DNA from: Halobacterium jilantaiense
GTDB lineage: Archaea > Halobacteriota > Halobacteria > Halobacteriales > Halobacteriaceae
Direction of reading: 5' to 3'
Assembly (NCBI RefSeq): GCF_900110535.1
Contig: NZ_FOJA01000001.1
Span: 496,001 to 560,000 of the forward strand
DNA length: 64,000 nucleotides
Under the pieces are notes generated by a model that did no database searches, was not told the origin of the DNA, and saw only the letters and a program-made list of their open reading frames with translations. Positions 17,888 to 26,323 of this stretch are shown here, piece by piece (position 1 is the first letter of the stretch; each line of letters begins with the position of its first letter). The translations under genes and the position numbers were made by a program.

Positions 17888-19069
17888 ATGCAGGACGCCT
17901 ACGTGGTCGACGCGGTGCGGACGCCGCTCGGGAAACGCAATGGGTCGTTCCGCGACACTCACCCGCAGGACCTCGCTGCGGAACCGCTACGTGCCCTCGA
18001 AGCGCGCAACGGCTTCGACGGCGGCGAGACCGTCGAGGACGTGATTCTCGGGTGCGTGACGCCGGTCGGCGAACAGGGCAGCAACGTCGGCCGCATCGCG
18101 CCGATGGTCGCCGGCTGGGGCGACAGCGTCCCGGGCGTCCAACTCAACCGGATGTGCGGCTCCGGGCAGCAGGCGGCGAACTTCGCGGCCGGCCAGATTC
18201 GCGGCGGGATGCACGACGTGCTGGTCGCCGGCGGCGTCGAGCACATGACGCGGGTCCCGATGGCGAGCGACACGGCGTCGGACGAGTACAGCTACGCCGA
18301 CCCCGAGAACGTGACCGAGACGTACTTCGAGCACTTCGACGAGCTGACCACGCAGGGAGAGGGTGCCGAGCGCATCGCCGAGCAGTGGGGGTTCGACCGG
18401 CGGGACGTGGACGAACTCGCGGTCGACTCCCAGCAACGGTGGAGTGAAGCGGCCGAAGCCGGGAAGTACGACGACCGGGTCGTCCCCGTCGAGACCGAAG
18501 TCGACGGCGAGCCGGTCACCGTCGAGCGCGACGAACACCCGCGTCCGGAGACCGACGTGGAGACACTGGGCGACCTCCCGCTGGTCTTCCGCGAGGAGGA
18601 TGCGGGCGTCGTCCACGCGGGGAACGCCTCGGGCATCGTCGACGGGGCGTCAGCCCTGCTGGTCGCGTCGGGAGACGCCTGCGACGCGCACGACTGGGAG
18701 CCGATGGTCCGCATCGTCGACACCCACGTCGTCGGGGTCGACCCGAAGACGATGCTCACGGGGCCGATTCCGGCGACGCGCGAACTCCTCGACGACAACG
18801 ACCTGACCGTCGAGGACGTCGACCGCTTCGAGGTGAACGAGGCGTTTGCGTCTGTCGTCCTGGCGTGGCTGGAGGAGACCGGCGCGGACTGGGAGCGAAC
18901 GAACGTCTGGGGCGGCGCAATCGCCCACGGCCACCCGCTCGGCGCGACCGGCAGCGTACTCATGGGGAAGCTCGCCGCCCAACTGGAGGACTGCGGCGGC
19001 CGGTACGGCATCTGCACGATGTGCATCGGCTTCGGGCAGGGAATCGCCACGCTCGTCGAGCGCGTCTGA
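17888..19069 (+). CDS. Acetyl-CoA C-acyltransferase (thiolase)
   Basis: 393-residue thiolase, normal length. The nucleophile Cys90 is in LNRMCGSG. The His of GGAIAHGHPLGATGS and the second Cys of CTMCIGFGQG near the C-terminus complete the active site. It either cleaves 3-ketoacyl-CoA in beta-oxidation or condenses two acetyl-CoA. The neighbouring acyl-CoA synthetase and crotonase favour degradation. No acyl-CoA dehydrogenase or hydroxyacyl-CoA dehydrogenase is in the window, so the pathway here is incomplete. Confidence 0.95.
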   Translation: MQDAYVVDAVRTPLGKRNGSFRDTHPQDLAAEPLRALEARNGFDGGETVEDVILGCVTPVGEQGSNVGRIAPMVAGWGDSVPGVQLNRMCGSGQQAANFAAGQIRGGMHDVLVAGGVEHMTRVPMASDTASDEYSYADPENVTETYFEHFDELTTQGEGAERIAEQWGFDRRDVDELAVDSQQRWSEAAEAGKYDDRVVPVETEVDGEPVTVERDEHPRPETDVETLGDLPLVFREEDAGVVHAGNASGIVDGASALLVASGDACDAHDWEPMVRIVDTHVVGVDPKTMLTGPIPATRELLDDNDLTVEDVDRFEVNEAFASVVLAWLEETGADWERTNVWGGAIAHGHPLGATGSVLMGKLAAQLEDCGGRYGICTMCIGFGQGIATLVERV

Positions 19070-19102
19070 CGTCGGTGGCGCGACCGTGGCCGCACCGCGG
19101 GG

Positions 19103-19642
19103 TTAGCTCAGGCGAGCCGCCACGTCGGCCTGCGTGATGATGCCGACGGTGTCACCGTCTTCGGTCACCATCACGGCCTTGTAGTGGTCGAGCAGGCTCG
19201 AAATCTCGTCGAGCGTGGCGTCCGCCGAGACGGTGGGGAAGCTCTCGCTCATGACTTCGCGGACGGCGTGGTCGCCGACATCCTCGCCGGCGTGAACGAC
19301 GTCGCTATCGCTGATTGAGCCGACCGGGACGCCGTTCGTGATGACCGGGAGCTGGGAGTAGCCGGCGTCCTGCATCTTCTCGACGGCCGCACTGACGGCG
19401 TCGTCGGGAGCGACGCTGATGACTTCCTCGTGCATCAGGGTCTTCGCACGCACGACATCGCCTTCGGCGGCGTCGAGGGCTTCGACGATGCGTCGCAGGG
19501 TCGACAGCCGGGGGTCGACGTCGCCGCCCTCGATGCGGGCGATGAGCGGCTGGGAGACGTCTGCGCGGTCGGCGAGCTCGCTCTGGGTGAGGTCCAGCGA
19601 GGTCCGGCGCTCGCGCAGGTCCTGGGGCGTCGGCAGTCGCAT
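19103..19642 (-). CDS. Xre-type HTH regulator with two CBS domains
   Basis: 179 residues. An N-terminal Xre helix-turn-helix (about 5-60: LRERRTSLDLTQSELADRAD, then SQPLIARIEGG) is followed by a CBS pair (about 65-120 and 125-178). CBS pairs usually bind adenosyl ligands, so the protein probably couples DNA binding to energy or SAM status (inference). This arrangement is common in archaea. Its promoter is very clear (19661-19672), giving a leaderless transcript. Targets unknown. Confidence 0.92.
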   Translation of the reverse strand: MRLPTPQDLRERRTSLDLTQSELADRADVSQPLIARIEGGDVDPRLSTLRRIVEALDAAEGDVVRAKTLMHEEVISVAPDDAVSAAVEKMQDAGYSQLPVITNGVPVGSISDSDVVHAGEDVGDHAVREVMSESFPTVSADATLDEISSLLDHYKAVMVTEDGDTVGIITQADVAARLS

Positions 19643-19660
19643 ACGCCCCGATTACCACGA

Positions 19661-19672
19661 GTTATTAATAAA
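19661..19672 (-). promoter_or_regulatory. TATA box of the Xre-CBS gene
   Basis: TTTATTAATAAC on the minus strand is an unusually A/T-rich box for this genome. It ends about 19 nt before the start codon at 19642. The near-palindromic TTATTAATAA could also serve as a binding site for an autoregulator. Confidence 0.6.
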
Positions 19673-19682
19673 GCTTCGGGGG

Positions 19683-20045
19683 TCAGGCGTCCTCTTCCTC
19701 GCCGGCCTCCTCGGCGACTTCGATGACTTCGAGGGGAACGTCGCGGAGCGCGCCGCCGACCTCGCTCTTCGCGATGCGCTTGGCGTGCTCCTCGCTGTCG
19801 GCGTTGAACACCGTCAGCTCCAGTACGAGGCCCACGAGCGCGGTGCTGGCCGCCAGGAACGCCGCGTCGAGGGGCTCCCCGCAAGCGGGACAGCCCGTCA
19901 AACCAGCTTCCACCTCGACGTAGTCGAGGTCCTGGTCGTTCAGTCGTTTGCCGGCTTCGCTCACGGCGACGCCGATGGCGTCGTCGGAGTTCTCGACGTC
20001 ACGGACCAACCAAGCAGCCTCCATCGCAACGACGTAGTTGCTCAT
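19683..20045 (-). CDS. UPF0212 (DUF555) family protein
   Basis: 120 residues from the ATG at 20045. It begins MSNYVVAMEAAWLVRDVENS, the conserved start of this archaeal family. One zinc-knuckle-like pair sits at Cys52/Cys55 (GCPACGEPLDAAF), and the C-terminus is helical and acidic. Function is unknown. The Cys pair may bind zinc, possibly as a dimer. It sits just upstream of the Xre-CBS gene on the same strand (40-nt gap), but that gene has its own promoter. Confidence 0.88.
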   Translation of the reverse strand: MSNYVVAMEAAWLVRDVENSDDAIGVAVSEAGKRLNDQDLDYVEVEAGLTGCPACGEPLDAAFLAASTALVGLVLELTVFNADSEEHAKRIAKSEVGGALRDVPLEVIEVAEEAGEEEDA

Positions 20046-20257
20046 GTCCCACCAATCGTGGCCTGGAAAGTCGTGCTTTGTGGTTCGGCCGTCCGACGGA
20101 CGTGACTCGAAGGATTCGCATAACTTAGAGAGTGCTCTGACGGAACTGACACGGCGCATACGAACGAGCGGGTCGAACGAGCGCAGCGGGACGCCCGAAC
20201 CGCCGATTCGAGCGAATCGCAAGACAGCGGCGGGTTAGGCCGGAGTGCGTGGTCGGC

Positions 20258-20266
20258 AGATATATC
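20258..20266 (+). promoter_or_regulatory. TATA box of the small membrane protein gene
   Basis: AGATATATC, 27 nt before the ATG at 20294. This supports 20294 as the real start and the gene as real. Confidence 0.55.
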
Positions 20267-20293
20267 AGTGGCCGTCCTCTGGGCGCGACCACG

Positions 20294-20461
20294 ATGTTGG
20301 ACCGCGTTACCCGCCTCGGACTGCTCGCGCTGTACCAGTCCACGCTCGTCGTCGGTATCCTCGCACTCCCGTTCGCGCTGCTCGCCTCCCGCCTCGGCGT
20401 CACGCTCCCGGTCGGCCGGCTCGTGGAGGGGGCCACGGACGCCTACGAGGCCACCGCCTGA
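20294..20461 (+). CDS. Small membrane protein (55 aa)
   Basis: Not recognised by name. A short basic start (MLDRVTRLG) is followed by one long hydrophobic stretch (about residues 9-40, ALYQSTLVVGILALPFALL) and an acidic tail. It is probably a single- or hairpin-spanning membrane protein. The TATA box is at the right distance. It lies upstream of psmB, which has its own promoter. Purpose unknown. Confidence 0.6.
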   Translation: MLDRVTRLGLLALYQSTLVVGILALPFALLASRLGVTLPVGRLVEGATDAYEATA

Positions 20462-20525
20462 GAGCGCTCCGTAGACGGCGTATCGCCCGAGTTTTCGGAC
20501 GGCAAGGGAATCCCCGGAAGAGATG

Positions 20526-20533
20526 CTTTTATC
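20526..20533 (+). promoter_or_regulatory. TATA box of psmB
   Basis: CTTTTATC, 25 nt before the ATG at 20559. It rules out an upstream in-frame ATG at 20523, which would lie before the transcription start. Confidence 0.6.
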
Positions 20534-20558
20534 AGTCCCGGACTGGTATCGTCTGGTA

Positions 20559-21290
20559 ATGTTCAACCCGAACGACGGCTCTGACTTCGCCCGCAATCGG
20601 GCGCGGCTCGACGACACGCCGAACCCCTACGAGCCGGAGGTCGGCTCGCTCCCGGAGAGCGACCTCTCGCACGCCGACTCGGACAAGATCAACAAGACCG
20701 GCACCACCATCGTCGGCATCACCGCCGAGGACGGCGTCGTGATGGCCTCCGACATGCGCGCCAGCCTCGGCGGCCGAGTCGTCTCCAACAAGGACGTTCA
20801 GAAGGTCGAGCAGATCCAGCCGAACGCGGCCATCTCCATCTCGGGGTCCGTCGGCGGCTCCCAGAGCTTCATCCGCTCGCTGCGCGCCGAGGCCAACCTC
20901 TACGAGGCTCGCCGCGGCGAGTACATGTCCATCGACGCGCTCTCCACGATGGCGTCGAACCTCCTGCGCGGCGGCCCGTTCTTCCGCGTCGTCCCGATTC
21001 TCGGCGGCGTCGACGACGAGGGCGGCCACGTCTTCAGCCTCGACCCCTCGGGCAGTTCGCTCTCCGACAAGTACACCGCGCAGGGCTCGGGGATGCCGTA
21101 CGCCCTCGGTGTCCTCGAACAGGAGTTCAGCGACGACCTCACGATGGACGAGGCCGAGCGCGTCGGCGCGCAGGCGGTCAAGTCCGCCAGCGAGCGCGAC
21201 ACCGCGTCCGGCAACGGCGTCCACATCACGAAAATCACCGAGGACGGAGCCGAGACAGTCGGACACAAGGAGTTCGACGACCTCCTGTAA
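20559..21290 (+). CDS. psmB: Archaeal 20S proteasome beta subunit
   Basis: 243 residues. The N-terminal ~48 form a propeptide rich in charged residues. Autocatalytic cleavage should occur in NKTG|TTIVG, exposing Thr49 as the nucleophile. Asp65 (MASDMRA) matches catalytic Asp17, and Lys82 probably matches Lys33 of the mature enzyme. The propeptide is long compared with the ~8 residues of Thermoplasma but ordinary for haloarchaea. The alpha subunit and PAN ATPases are elsewhere. It converges with the GCS-like gene with one base between stops. Confidence 0.96.
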   Translation: MFNPNDGSDFARNRARLDDTPNPYEPEVGSLPESDLSHADSDKINKTGTTIVGITAEDGVVMASDMRASLGGRVVSNKDVQKVEQIQPNAAISISGSVGGSQSFIRSLRAEANLYEARRGEYMSIDALSTMASNLLRGGPFFRVVPILGGVDDEGGHVFSLDPSGSSLSDKYTAQGSGMPYALGVLEQEFSDDLTMDEAERVGAQAVKSASERDTASGNGVHITKITEDGAETVGHKEFDDLL

Positions 21291-21291
21291 G

Positions 21292-22824
21292 CTAGTCGTC
21301 TAGCTCTTCTCCGCGACCCACCCAGTCCGCGAAGCTACCGGACAGCAGCGTCTCCCGCTGGTTCTGGATGTACTCGTACTGCATCGCGTAGACGGCGTTC
21401 TCGAACGTGCTGCCGTCGTCGAGCGCCTCCCGGATGCGGTCGACCTTCCACTTCGCTGGCGTGACGGCGTGGCGGGCGCGCTGGCGGAGCGGCCAGAGGA
21501 ACTTCGCGGCCTCCTCCTCGGAGAGCCCGCGGCGTTTCAGCCCGGCTTCGGCCTGCTCGAAGAGATCGACGTACAGTTCTTTGCTGTCGGTGGTGTGGTC
21601 GCCGTCGGCGGTCACCCACGACAGGTCGGCACTGAGACCGTCTCGGGCGGCGTCGTAGAAGGCGTCTCGGGCGGTCTCCCAGTCGAGTTCGTACAGAGGG
21701 TGTTCGGTGCGCGGGAGGTTCTCCAGCAGGCCGGCGAACGCGGCCTGCACGGCGATGGTGTCCCGGACAGTCGGCTGGCCGGCGATGGGGCGAAACTCGA
21801 TGCGGGCGTTCGCGGACTCCTTCGAGGAGCCGCCGAACACCGGCCGCACCCACCGCCAGTACGTGCCGTGTTTGCGCCGCCAGTGCGCGAACTCGTCGTC
21901 GAATCGCCCGCCCTCCGCCACCGGCATCGGCACGATTGTCTCGTCGTCGGCGACGCGGTCGACGGCGTCCGAGACGCTGTCCATGTCCGCGGGGAACCGC
22001 ACCTTCTCGGACTCGCCGGGAACGTTCAGGACGGACTCGAAGACGTCGATGCGGGACTCCTGCCAGCCGTCGGCCAGAATCTCCTCAGGGGCGGCGTCGG
22101 CGTCGTAGAGGTCCGGCGGGAACACCGGGGCGTTCACCGAGAGCGCGAGCAGCGGCGCGGCGAACCGCAGCGCGTACCGGAAGTACGTCGGCAGGTCGAC
22201 GGCCTGTGGCACCTGGTAGTGGGGCTGGATGGAGGTGATGAGCGCCTCCGGCATCACCGTCTCGGCCTCCAGAGAGACGTGTGGCGAGTCCAGCCGCATA
22301 CCGGCCGGCTGGTCGGTGTTCGCCATCGCGTGGTAGCGCGCCGAGTCGCTCATGTTCGTCGCTACCTCCACGCCGTCGTGGTTCACGCTGTCCGTGAGGT
22401 ACTCTCGGGCCGTCTCGCCCTCGGGCGGAATCGTCCACATCCCGTCGCTGACGAGGTGGAGGCCTTCCGCCGCCATCGGCTCGGTCGCGGCGGCGAGCTT
22501 CGAGCGCACCTCGGCTTCCTGAGCCGCGAGCCCGTACTCGTTCAGGGGGACCGGGCTCGTGGTCATCTCGGCGTTGTGGAGCCCGAGTTCCTTCTCGAAG
22601 CCGACGAATTCGAGGACGCGACGCGGGACGCGGGCGAGCGACCCGTCCTCGGTCGTCGCGTAGAACTCGTACTCCAGACCGACGATTGCCTGCGGATTGT
22701 CGAACGTGCCGGCGGCAATCTCTTCGCGGACGACCTCGGCGTCTTCCCGGACTCGGTCCTGGAACGCGTCTGCGTCGACGGCGAGCACGTCCCGGACGCG
22801 GTCCACGAGCTCCGGTGCTGGCAT
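21292..22824 (-). CDS. GCS2-like carboxylate-amine ligase family protein
   Basis: 510 residues. The segment VGLEYEFYATTED (about 48-60) resembles the metal-binding first strand of the glutamate-cysteine ligase/glutamine synthetase fold. Later NARIEFRPIAGQPTVRD matches the second acidic strand of GCS-type ligases. It should therefore ligate a carboxylate to an amine using ATP. Haloarchaea make gamma-glutamylcysteine, but the characterised Halobacterium GshA is a shorter protein, so this is probably a paralogue with another substrate. It abuts psmB tail to tail. Confidence is good for fold, low for substrate. Confidence 0.7.
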   Translation of the reverse strand: MPAPELVDRVRDVLAVDADAFQDRVREDAEVVREEIAAGTFDNPQAIVGLEYEFYATTEDGSLARVPRRVLEFVGFEKELGLHNAEMTTSPVPLNEYGLAAQEAEVRSKLAAATEPMAAEGLHLVSDGMWTIPPEGETAREYLTDSVNHDGVEVATNMSDSARYHAMANTDQPAGMRLDSPHVSLEAETVMPEALITSIQPHYQVPQAVDLPTYFRYALRFAAPLLALSVNAPVFPPDLYDADAAPEEILADGWQESRIDVFESVLNVPGESEKVRFPADMDSVSDAVDRVADDETIVPMPVAEGGRFDDEFAHWRRKHGTYWRWVRPVFGGSSKESANARIEFRPIAGQPTVRDTIAVQAAFAGLLENLPRTEHPLYELDWETARDAFYDAARDGLSADLSWVTADGDHTTDSKELYVDLFEQAEAGLKRRGLSEEEAAKFLWPLRQRARHAVTPAKWKVDRIREALDDGSTFENAVYAMQYEYIQNQRETLLSGSFADWVGRGEELDD

Positions 22825-22942
22825 ACCCGGGGCATCGTCGTGCCGAGTGAAAGGCGTGACGGCGCTCGGACTCCCCGCACGGCCAGCAGCGCCGACAGCC
22901 GGTTCGCGGGGTTTACTTGCCGGCAGCGGCTACGCCGCAGCG

Positions 22943-24610
22943 ATGGAGTTCCAGGAGTTCGCCGCTCGCGCCGCCGACGTGGAGGCCGAGCCGGCGGACC
23001 TCGAAGTCGTCGACCTGGTCGCCGACCTGTTCGCGGCGGCCGGCGACGACCTCGGGGTGGTGGCGCGGTTCGTACAGGGACGGGTGTTCCCGGCGCACTC
23101 GGAGACGAAACTCGACATCGGCCCCCGGCTCTGCTACGAGGCGCTCGCGCGGGCCGCGGGCCGGAACGTCGACGTCGACGAAATCGAGGACCTCCTCGCG
23201 GACGCAGGGGACATCGGCGCGGTCGCAGCGGGACTGGACCTCGGCGGGCAGGCCGGCCTCGGCGCGTTCGGCGACGGCGGCGGCGGCGACGACCTCACCG
23301 TGAGGGGTGTCGCCGACGAACTCGCCGACCTCGCCGCCGCGGCGGGCGACGGCAGCCAAGACGAGAAAGTCCGGCTGCTGTTCGGGCTGTTCAATCGGTG
23401 TTCGAGCGAGGAGGCCCGGTACCTCTCCCGGCTCGTCCTCGGCGAGATGCGCATCGGCGTCGGCGAGGGCACCGTGCGGGACGCCGTCGTCGAGGCGTTC
23501 GACGTGCCCGCGGCGTCGGTCGAGCGCGCGCTCCAGGTGTCGAACGACTACGGGCTCGTCGCCGAGACGGCACGCGACGACGGTGAGGCGGCGCTTGACG
23601 CGATGGGGCTGGAAGTCGGTCGGCCGGTGCAGGCGATGCTCGCGCAGGCCGGCACCGTCACCGACGCGCTCGACGAGTGGGGGACGGCGGCCGTGGAGAC
23701 GAAGTTCGACGGGGCGCGGGTCCAGGTCCACTACGACGGCGACGAGGTCGCGCTGTACTCGCGGAACATGGAGGACGTGACCGACGCGCTCCCCGAACTC
23801 GTGGAGTTCGTCGAGGAGCACGTCGACCCCCCAGTCATCCTCGACGGGGAGGCGGTCGCGGTCGACGAGGACGGCGACCCGCTGCCGTTCCAGGAGATTC
23901 TCAAGCGCTTCCGCCGCAAGCACGACGTGGCGGCGATGCGCGAGGAGGTCGCGGTCGAACTCCACGCGTTCGACTGCCTGCACGCGAACGGAGAAGACCT
24001 CCTCGGCGTGCCGTTCCGGGAGCGCCACGACCGCCTCCGGTCGGTCGTCGGCGACAAGTCCGCCGTCTCAGAGTTGCTCGTCACCGACGACGCCGACGAG
24101 ATTGCGGACTTCGAGGCAGCGGCCCTCGACGGCGGCCACGAGGGTATCATGCTGAAGAACCCGGAGGCGGCGTACACGCCCGGCGACCGGGGGAGAGACT
24201 GGCTGAAGCGCAAGCCCGACGTGGAAACTCTCGACCTCGTTGTGACGGGCGCGGAGTGGGGCGAGGGTCGGCGAGCCTCGTTCCTCGGAACGTTCCTGCT
24301 GTCGGCCCGCAACGAGGCGTCGAGCGAGTTCGAGACCATCGGGAAGGTCGCGACGGGACTCACCGACGAGGAGCTCGACGCCCTCACCGACCGCCTGGAA
24401 CCCCATATCCGACAGGAGGACGGGCAGGACGTCGACATCGAGCCGGCGGTCGTGCTGGAGGTGGGGTACGAGGAGATTCAGGCGTCGCCGACGTACTCCT
24501 CGGGGTACGCGCTGCGGTTCCCGCGGTACGTCTCCGTCCGCGAGGACAAGACCCCGGAGACCGCCGACACCATCGAGCGCGTCGAACGGCTCGCCGACCA
24601 GCAGGGGTAG
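22943..24610 (+). CDS. lig: ATP-dependent DNA ligase
   Basis: 555-residue archaeal replicative-type ligase. It has an N-terminal DNA-binding domain (about 1-215), the adenylation domain with Lys254 in ETKFDGAR (motif I) and later EGIMLKNPEAAY and WLKRKPD (motifs IV-V), and the OB fold at the C-terminus (LEVGYEEIQASPTYSSGYALRFPR). The start is the ATG at 22943 because the family begins MEFQEFA. An open frame extending upstream to 22697 overlaps the divergent gene. It seals nicks in replication and repair. Confidence 0.97.
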   Translation: MEFQEFAARAADVEAEPADLEVVDLVADLFAAAGDDLGVVARFVQGRVFPAHSETKLDIGPRLCYEALARAAGRNVDVDEIEDLLADAGDIGAVAAGLDLGGQAGLGAFGDGGGGDDLTVRGVADELADLAAAAGDGSQDEKVRLLFGLFNRCSSEEARYLSRLVLGEMRIGVGEGTVRDAVVEAFDVPAASVERALQVSNDYGLVAETARDDGEAALDAMGLEVGRPVQAMLAQAGTVTDALDEWGTAAVETKFDGARVQVHYDGDEVALYSRNMEDVTDALPELVEFVEEHVDPPVILDGEAVAVDEDGDPLPFQEILKRFRRKHDVAAMREEVAVELHAFDCLHANGEDLLGVPFRERHDRLRSVVGDKSAVSELLVTDDADEIADFEAAALDGGHEGIMLKNPEAAYTPGDRGRDWLKRKPDVETLDLVVTGAEWGEGRRASFLGTFLLSARNEASSEFETIGKVATGLTDEELDALTDRLEPHIRQEDGQDVDIEPAVVLEVGYEEIQASPTYSSGYALRFPRYVSVREDKTPETADTIERVERLADQQG

Positions 24611-24657
24611 GTCGCCGACGCCCGAGGCTTCAAGCCGAATCCGCGCCAAACACCGAC

Positions 24658-25437
24658 GTGACCTACAGAGGGGCCGTCCTCGACCTCGACGGCACTGTCC
24701 TTCGCGGCGGCGACCTGCTCCCGGGTGCCCGGACGGGTGTCGCGGCGCTCCGCGAGCACACCGAGTCCGTCCTGTTCCTGACGAACAATCCGACGCGGCC
24801 CGCCAGCGACCACGCCGAGCGCCTGCGCGACCTCGGCATCGAGGCGAGTGCGGACGACGTGCTCACGTCGGCAGACGCGACGGTCGCCTACCTCCGGGAC
24901 CGCCACGCGGACGAGCCCGCGTTCGCCATCGCCGAGTCGTCTATCGTCGACCAGCTACGGGCGGGCGACGTGTCGCTGACCGACGACCCCGGGGCGGCGG
25001 GCGTCGTCGTGGCGGGCTACGACCGCGAGTTCCACTTCCGAGACCTCCAGGCCGCCCTCGACGCGATGGACGACGACACCGCGTTCGTCGGCACGGACCC
25101 GGACCGCACGATTCCGGGAGCGGATGGCCTCGAACCGGGGTCAGGCGCAATCGTCCACGCCGTCGCCGGCGTCACCGACCGCGAGCCGGACGCGGTTCTC
25201 GGTAAACCCTCGGAGACGACGGCGCGGCTGGCGGCGGACCGCATCGGCGTGCCGCCAGAGGACTGTCTGCTCGTCGGCGACCGCCTGGAGACGGACGTCG
25301 CGATGGGCGATCGCGCCGGGATGACGACCGCGCTCGTGCGGACGGGCGTCGACGGCGACGACGAAGTCGACGCGAGCGACCGACGACCAGACTTCGTCCT
25401 CGACTCGCTCGGGGACGTGGTGGAGCTGCTCGGCTGA
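24658..25437 (+). CDS. HAD superfamily IIA phosphatase (NagD/PGP-like)
   Basis: 259 residues from the GTG at 24658, chosen because VTYRGAVLDLDGTVLRGG is the typical start. Catalytic Asp9 and Asp11 are in DLDGTV, the motif II Thr in FLTNNPTRP, and the Lys and acidic motif in LGKPSETT and LVGDRLETDV. A large C2a cap lies between them. Family members dephosphorylate small sugars, phosphoglycolate or nucleotides. It follows the DNA ligase by 47 nt and may share its mRNA. Confidence 0.9.
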   Translation: MTYRGAVLDLDGTVLRGGDLLPGARTGVAALREHTESVLFLTNNPTRPASDHAERLRDLGIEASADDVLTSADATVAYLRDRHADEPAFAIAESSIVDQLRAGDVSLTDDPGAAGVVVAGYDREFHFRDLQAALDAMDDDTAFVGTDPDRTIPGADGLEPGSGAIVHAVAGVTDREPDAVLGKPSETTARLAADRIGVPPEDCLLVGDRLETDVAMGDRAGMTTALVRTGVDGDDEVDASDRRPDFVLDSLGDVVELLG

Positions 25438-25513
25438 GTGCGACCAGCAGCGGTCGGCCTACGCGCTGGGAACGACGGCAGTGCCTTTTGTCCGGCCCGC
25501 CGTATCCAGTGGC

Positions 25514-26257
25514 ATGACCGTCTCACACGCGGGTCTGACCGTCGACTGGCTCGGCTACGCGACAGCGCGCGTCGAGTGGCCGGACGGCACCGTCACCTAC
25601 ACCGACCCCGGCCGGTACGGCGTCCTCACGGGCGAGTGGACGCCCGGCGACTTCGACGGCGCACGACACCACCCGCCAGCGAGCGACTACCACGAACAGG
25701 ACGCGGACCTCGTGGTCGTCACGCACGACCACCACTACGACCCCCACGGCATCGAGCGAGTGGCCGGCGACGACGCCACTGTCGTCGTCTACGAAGCCGT
25801 CAGCGCCGAGACGGCCAGCCGGAACGTCACCCCCGTCGATTCCCTCGACTACGACGTCGAGCGAGTGGCGTACGGCGACAGTCCGACAGTCTCGGGCGTC
25901 GACATCCGGACCGTCAAGGCGGAGACGGCCCCCGACGAACCCGGCGGCGAATCCTCGCACCCGCCCGGGTTCGGCTGCGGGTACGCGCTCACCCACGAGG
26001 ACACGACCGTCTTCTACCCCGGTGATTCCGACGCGCTCGCCGCCCACGGTGACGTCCACCCGGACGTGTTCCTGCCGCCGCTCAGCCGTCGCATCACGAT
26101 GGGGGAAGCCGAAGCCGCCGACCTCGCCGAGCGCCTCGACCCCGGACTCGTCGTGCCCGTCCACTACAACACCTTCGAGGGGCTGGTCGGTGACAGCCGG
26201 CTGTTCGCGTCAGACGTGGCGAGCCGCGGGATTCCGGTGGCGCTGGACGAACGGTAG
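25514..26257 (+). CDS. Metallo-beta-lactamase-fold hydrolase (UlaG-like)
   Basis: 247 residues from the ATG at 25514. The metal motif is THDHHYDPHG at about residues 73-82. Then come a GYALTHEDTTVFYPGDSD strand with its metal Asp and a final PVHYNTF His. It resembles haloarchaeal UlaG/RomA-type L-ascorbate-6-phosphate-lactonase-like proteins; the real substrate is unknown. It stands 76 nt after the HAD gene. Confidence 0.88.
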   Translation: MTVSHAGLTVDWLGYATARVEWPDGTVTYTDPGRYGVLTGEWTPGDFDGARHHPPASDYHEQDADLVVVTHDHHYDPHGIERVAGDDATVVVYEAVSAETASRNVTPVDSLDYDVERVAYGDSPTVSGVDIRTVKAETAPDEPGGESSHPPGFGCGYALTHEDTTVFYPGDSDALAAHGDVHPDVFLPPLSRRITMGEAEAADLAERLDPGLVVPVHYNTFEGLVGDSRLFASDVASRGIPVALDER

Positions 26258-26323
26258 CCGGGGACTCAAGTCCGCGCTGAACTCCACGGAAGACCTACGT
26301 CTCGCTGGACAGATGCGTCACGT

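Noticed and set aside
20523-20558. Upstream in-frame ATG for psmB
   Set aside because: It lies before or within the TATA box at 20526-20533, so it would not be on the transcript.
21469-23586. 705-residue open frame on the plus strand
   Set aside because: It overlaps the GCS-like gene antisense and the DNA ligase in the wrong frame; no recognisable domain.
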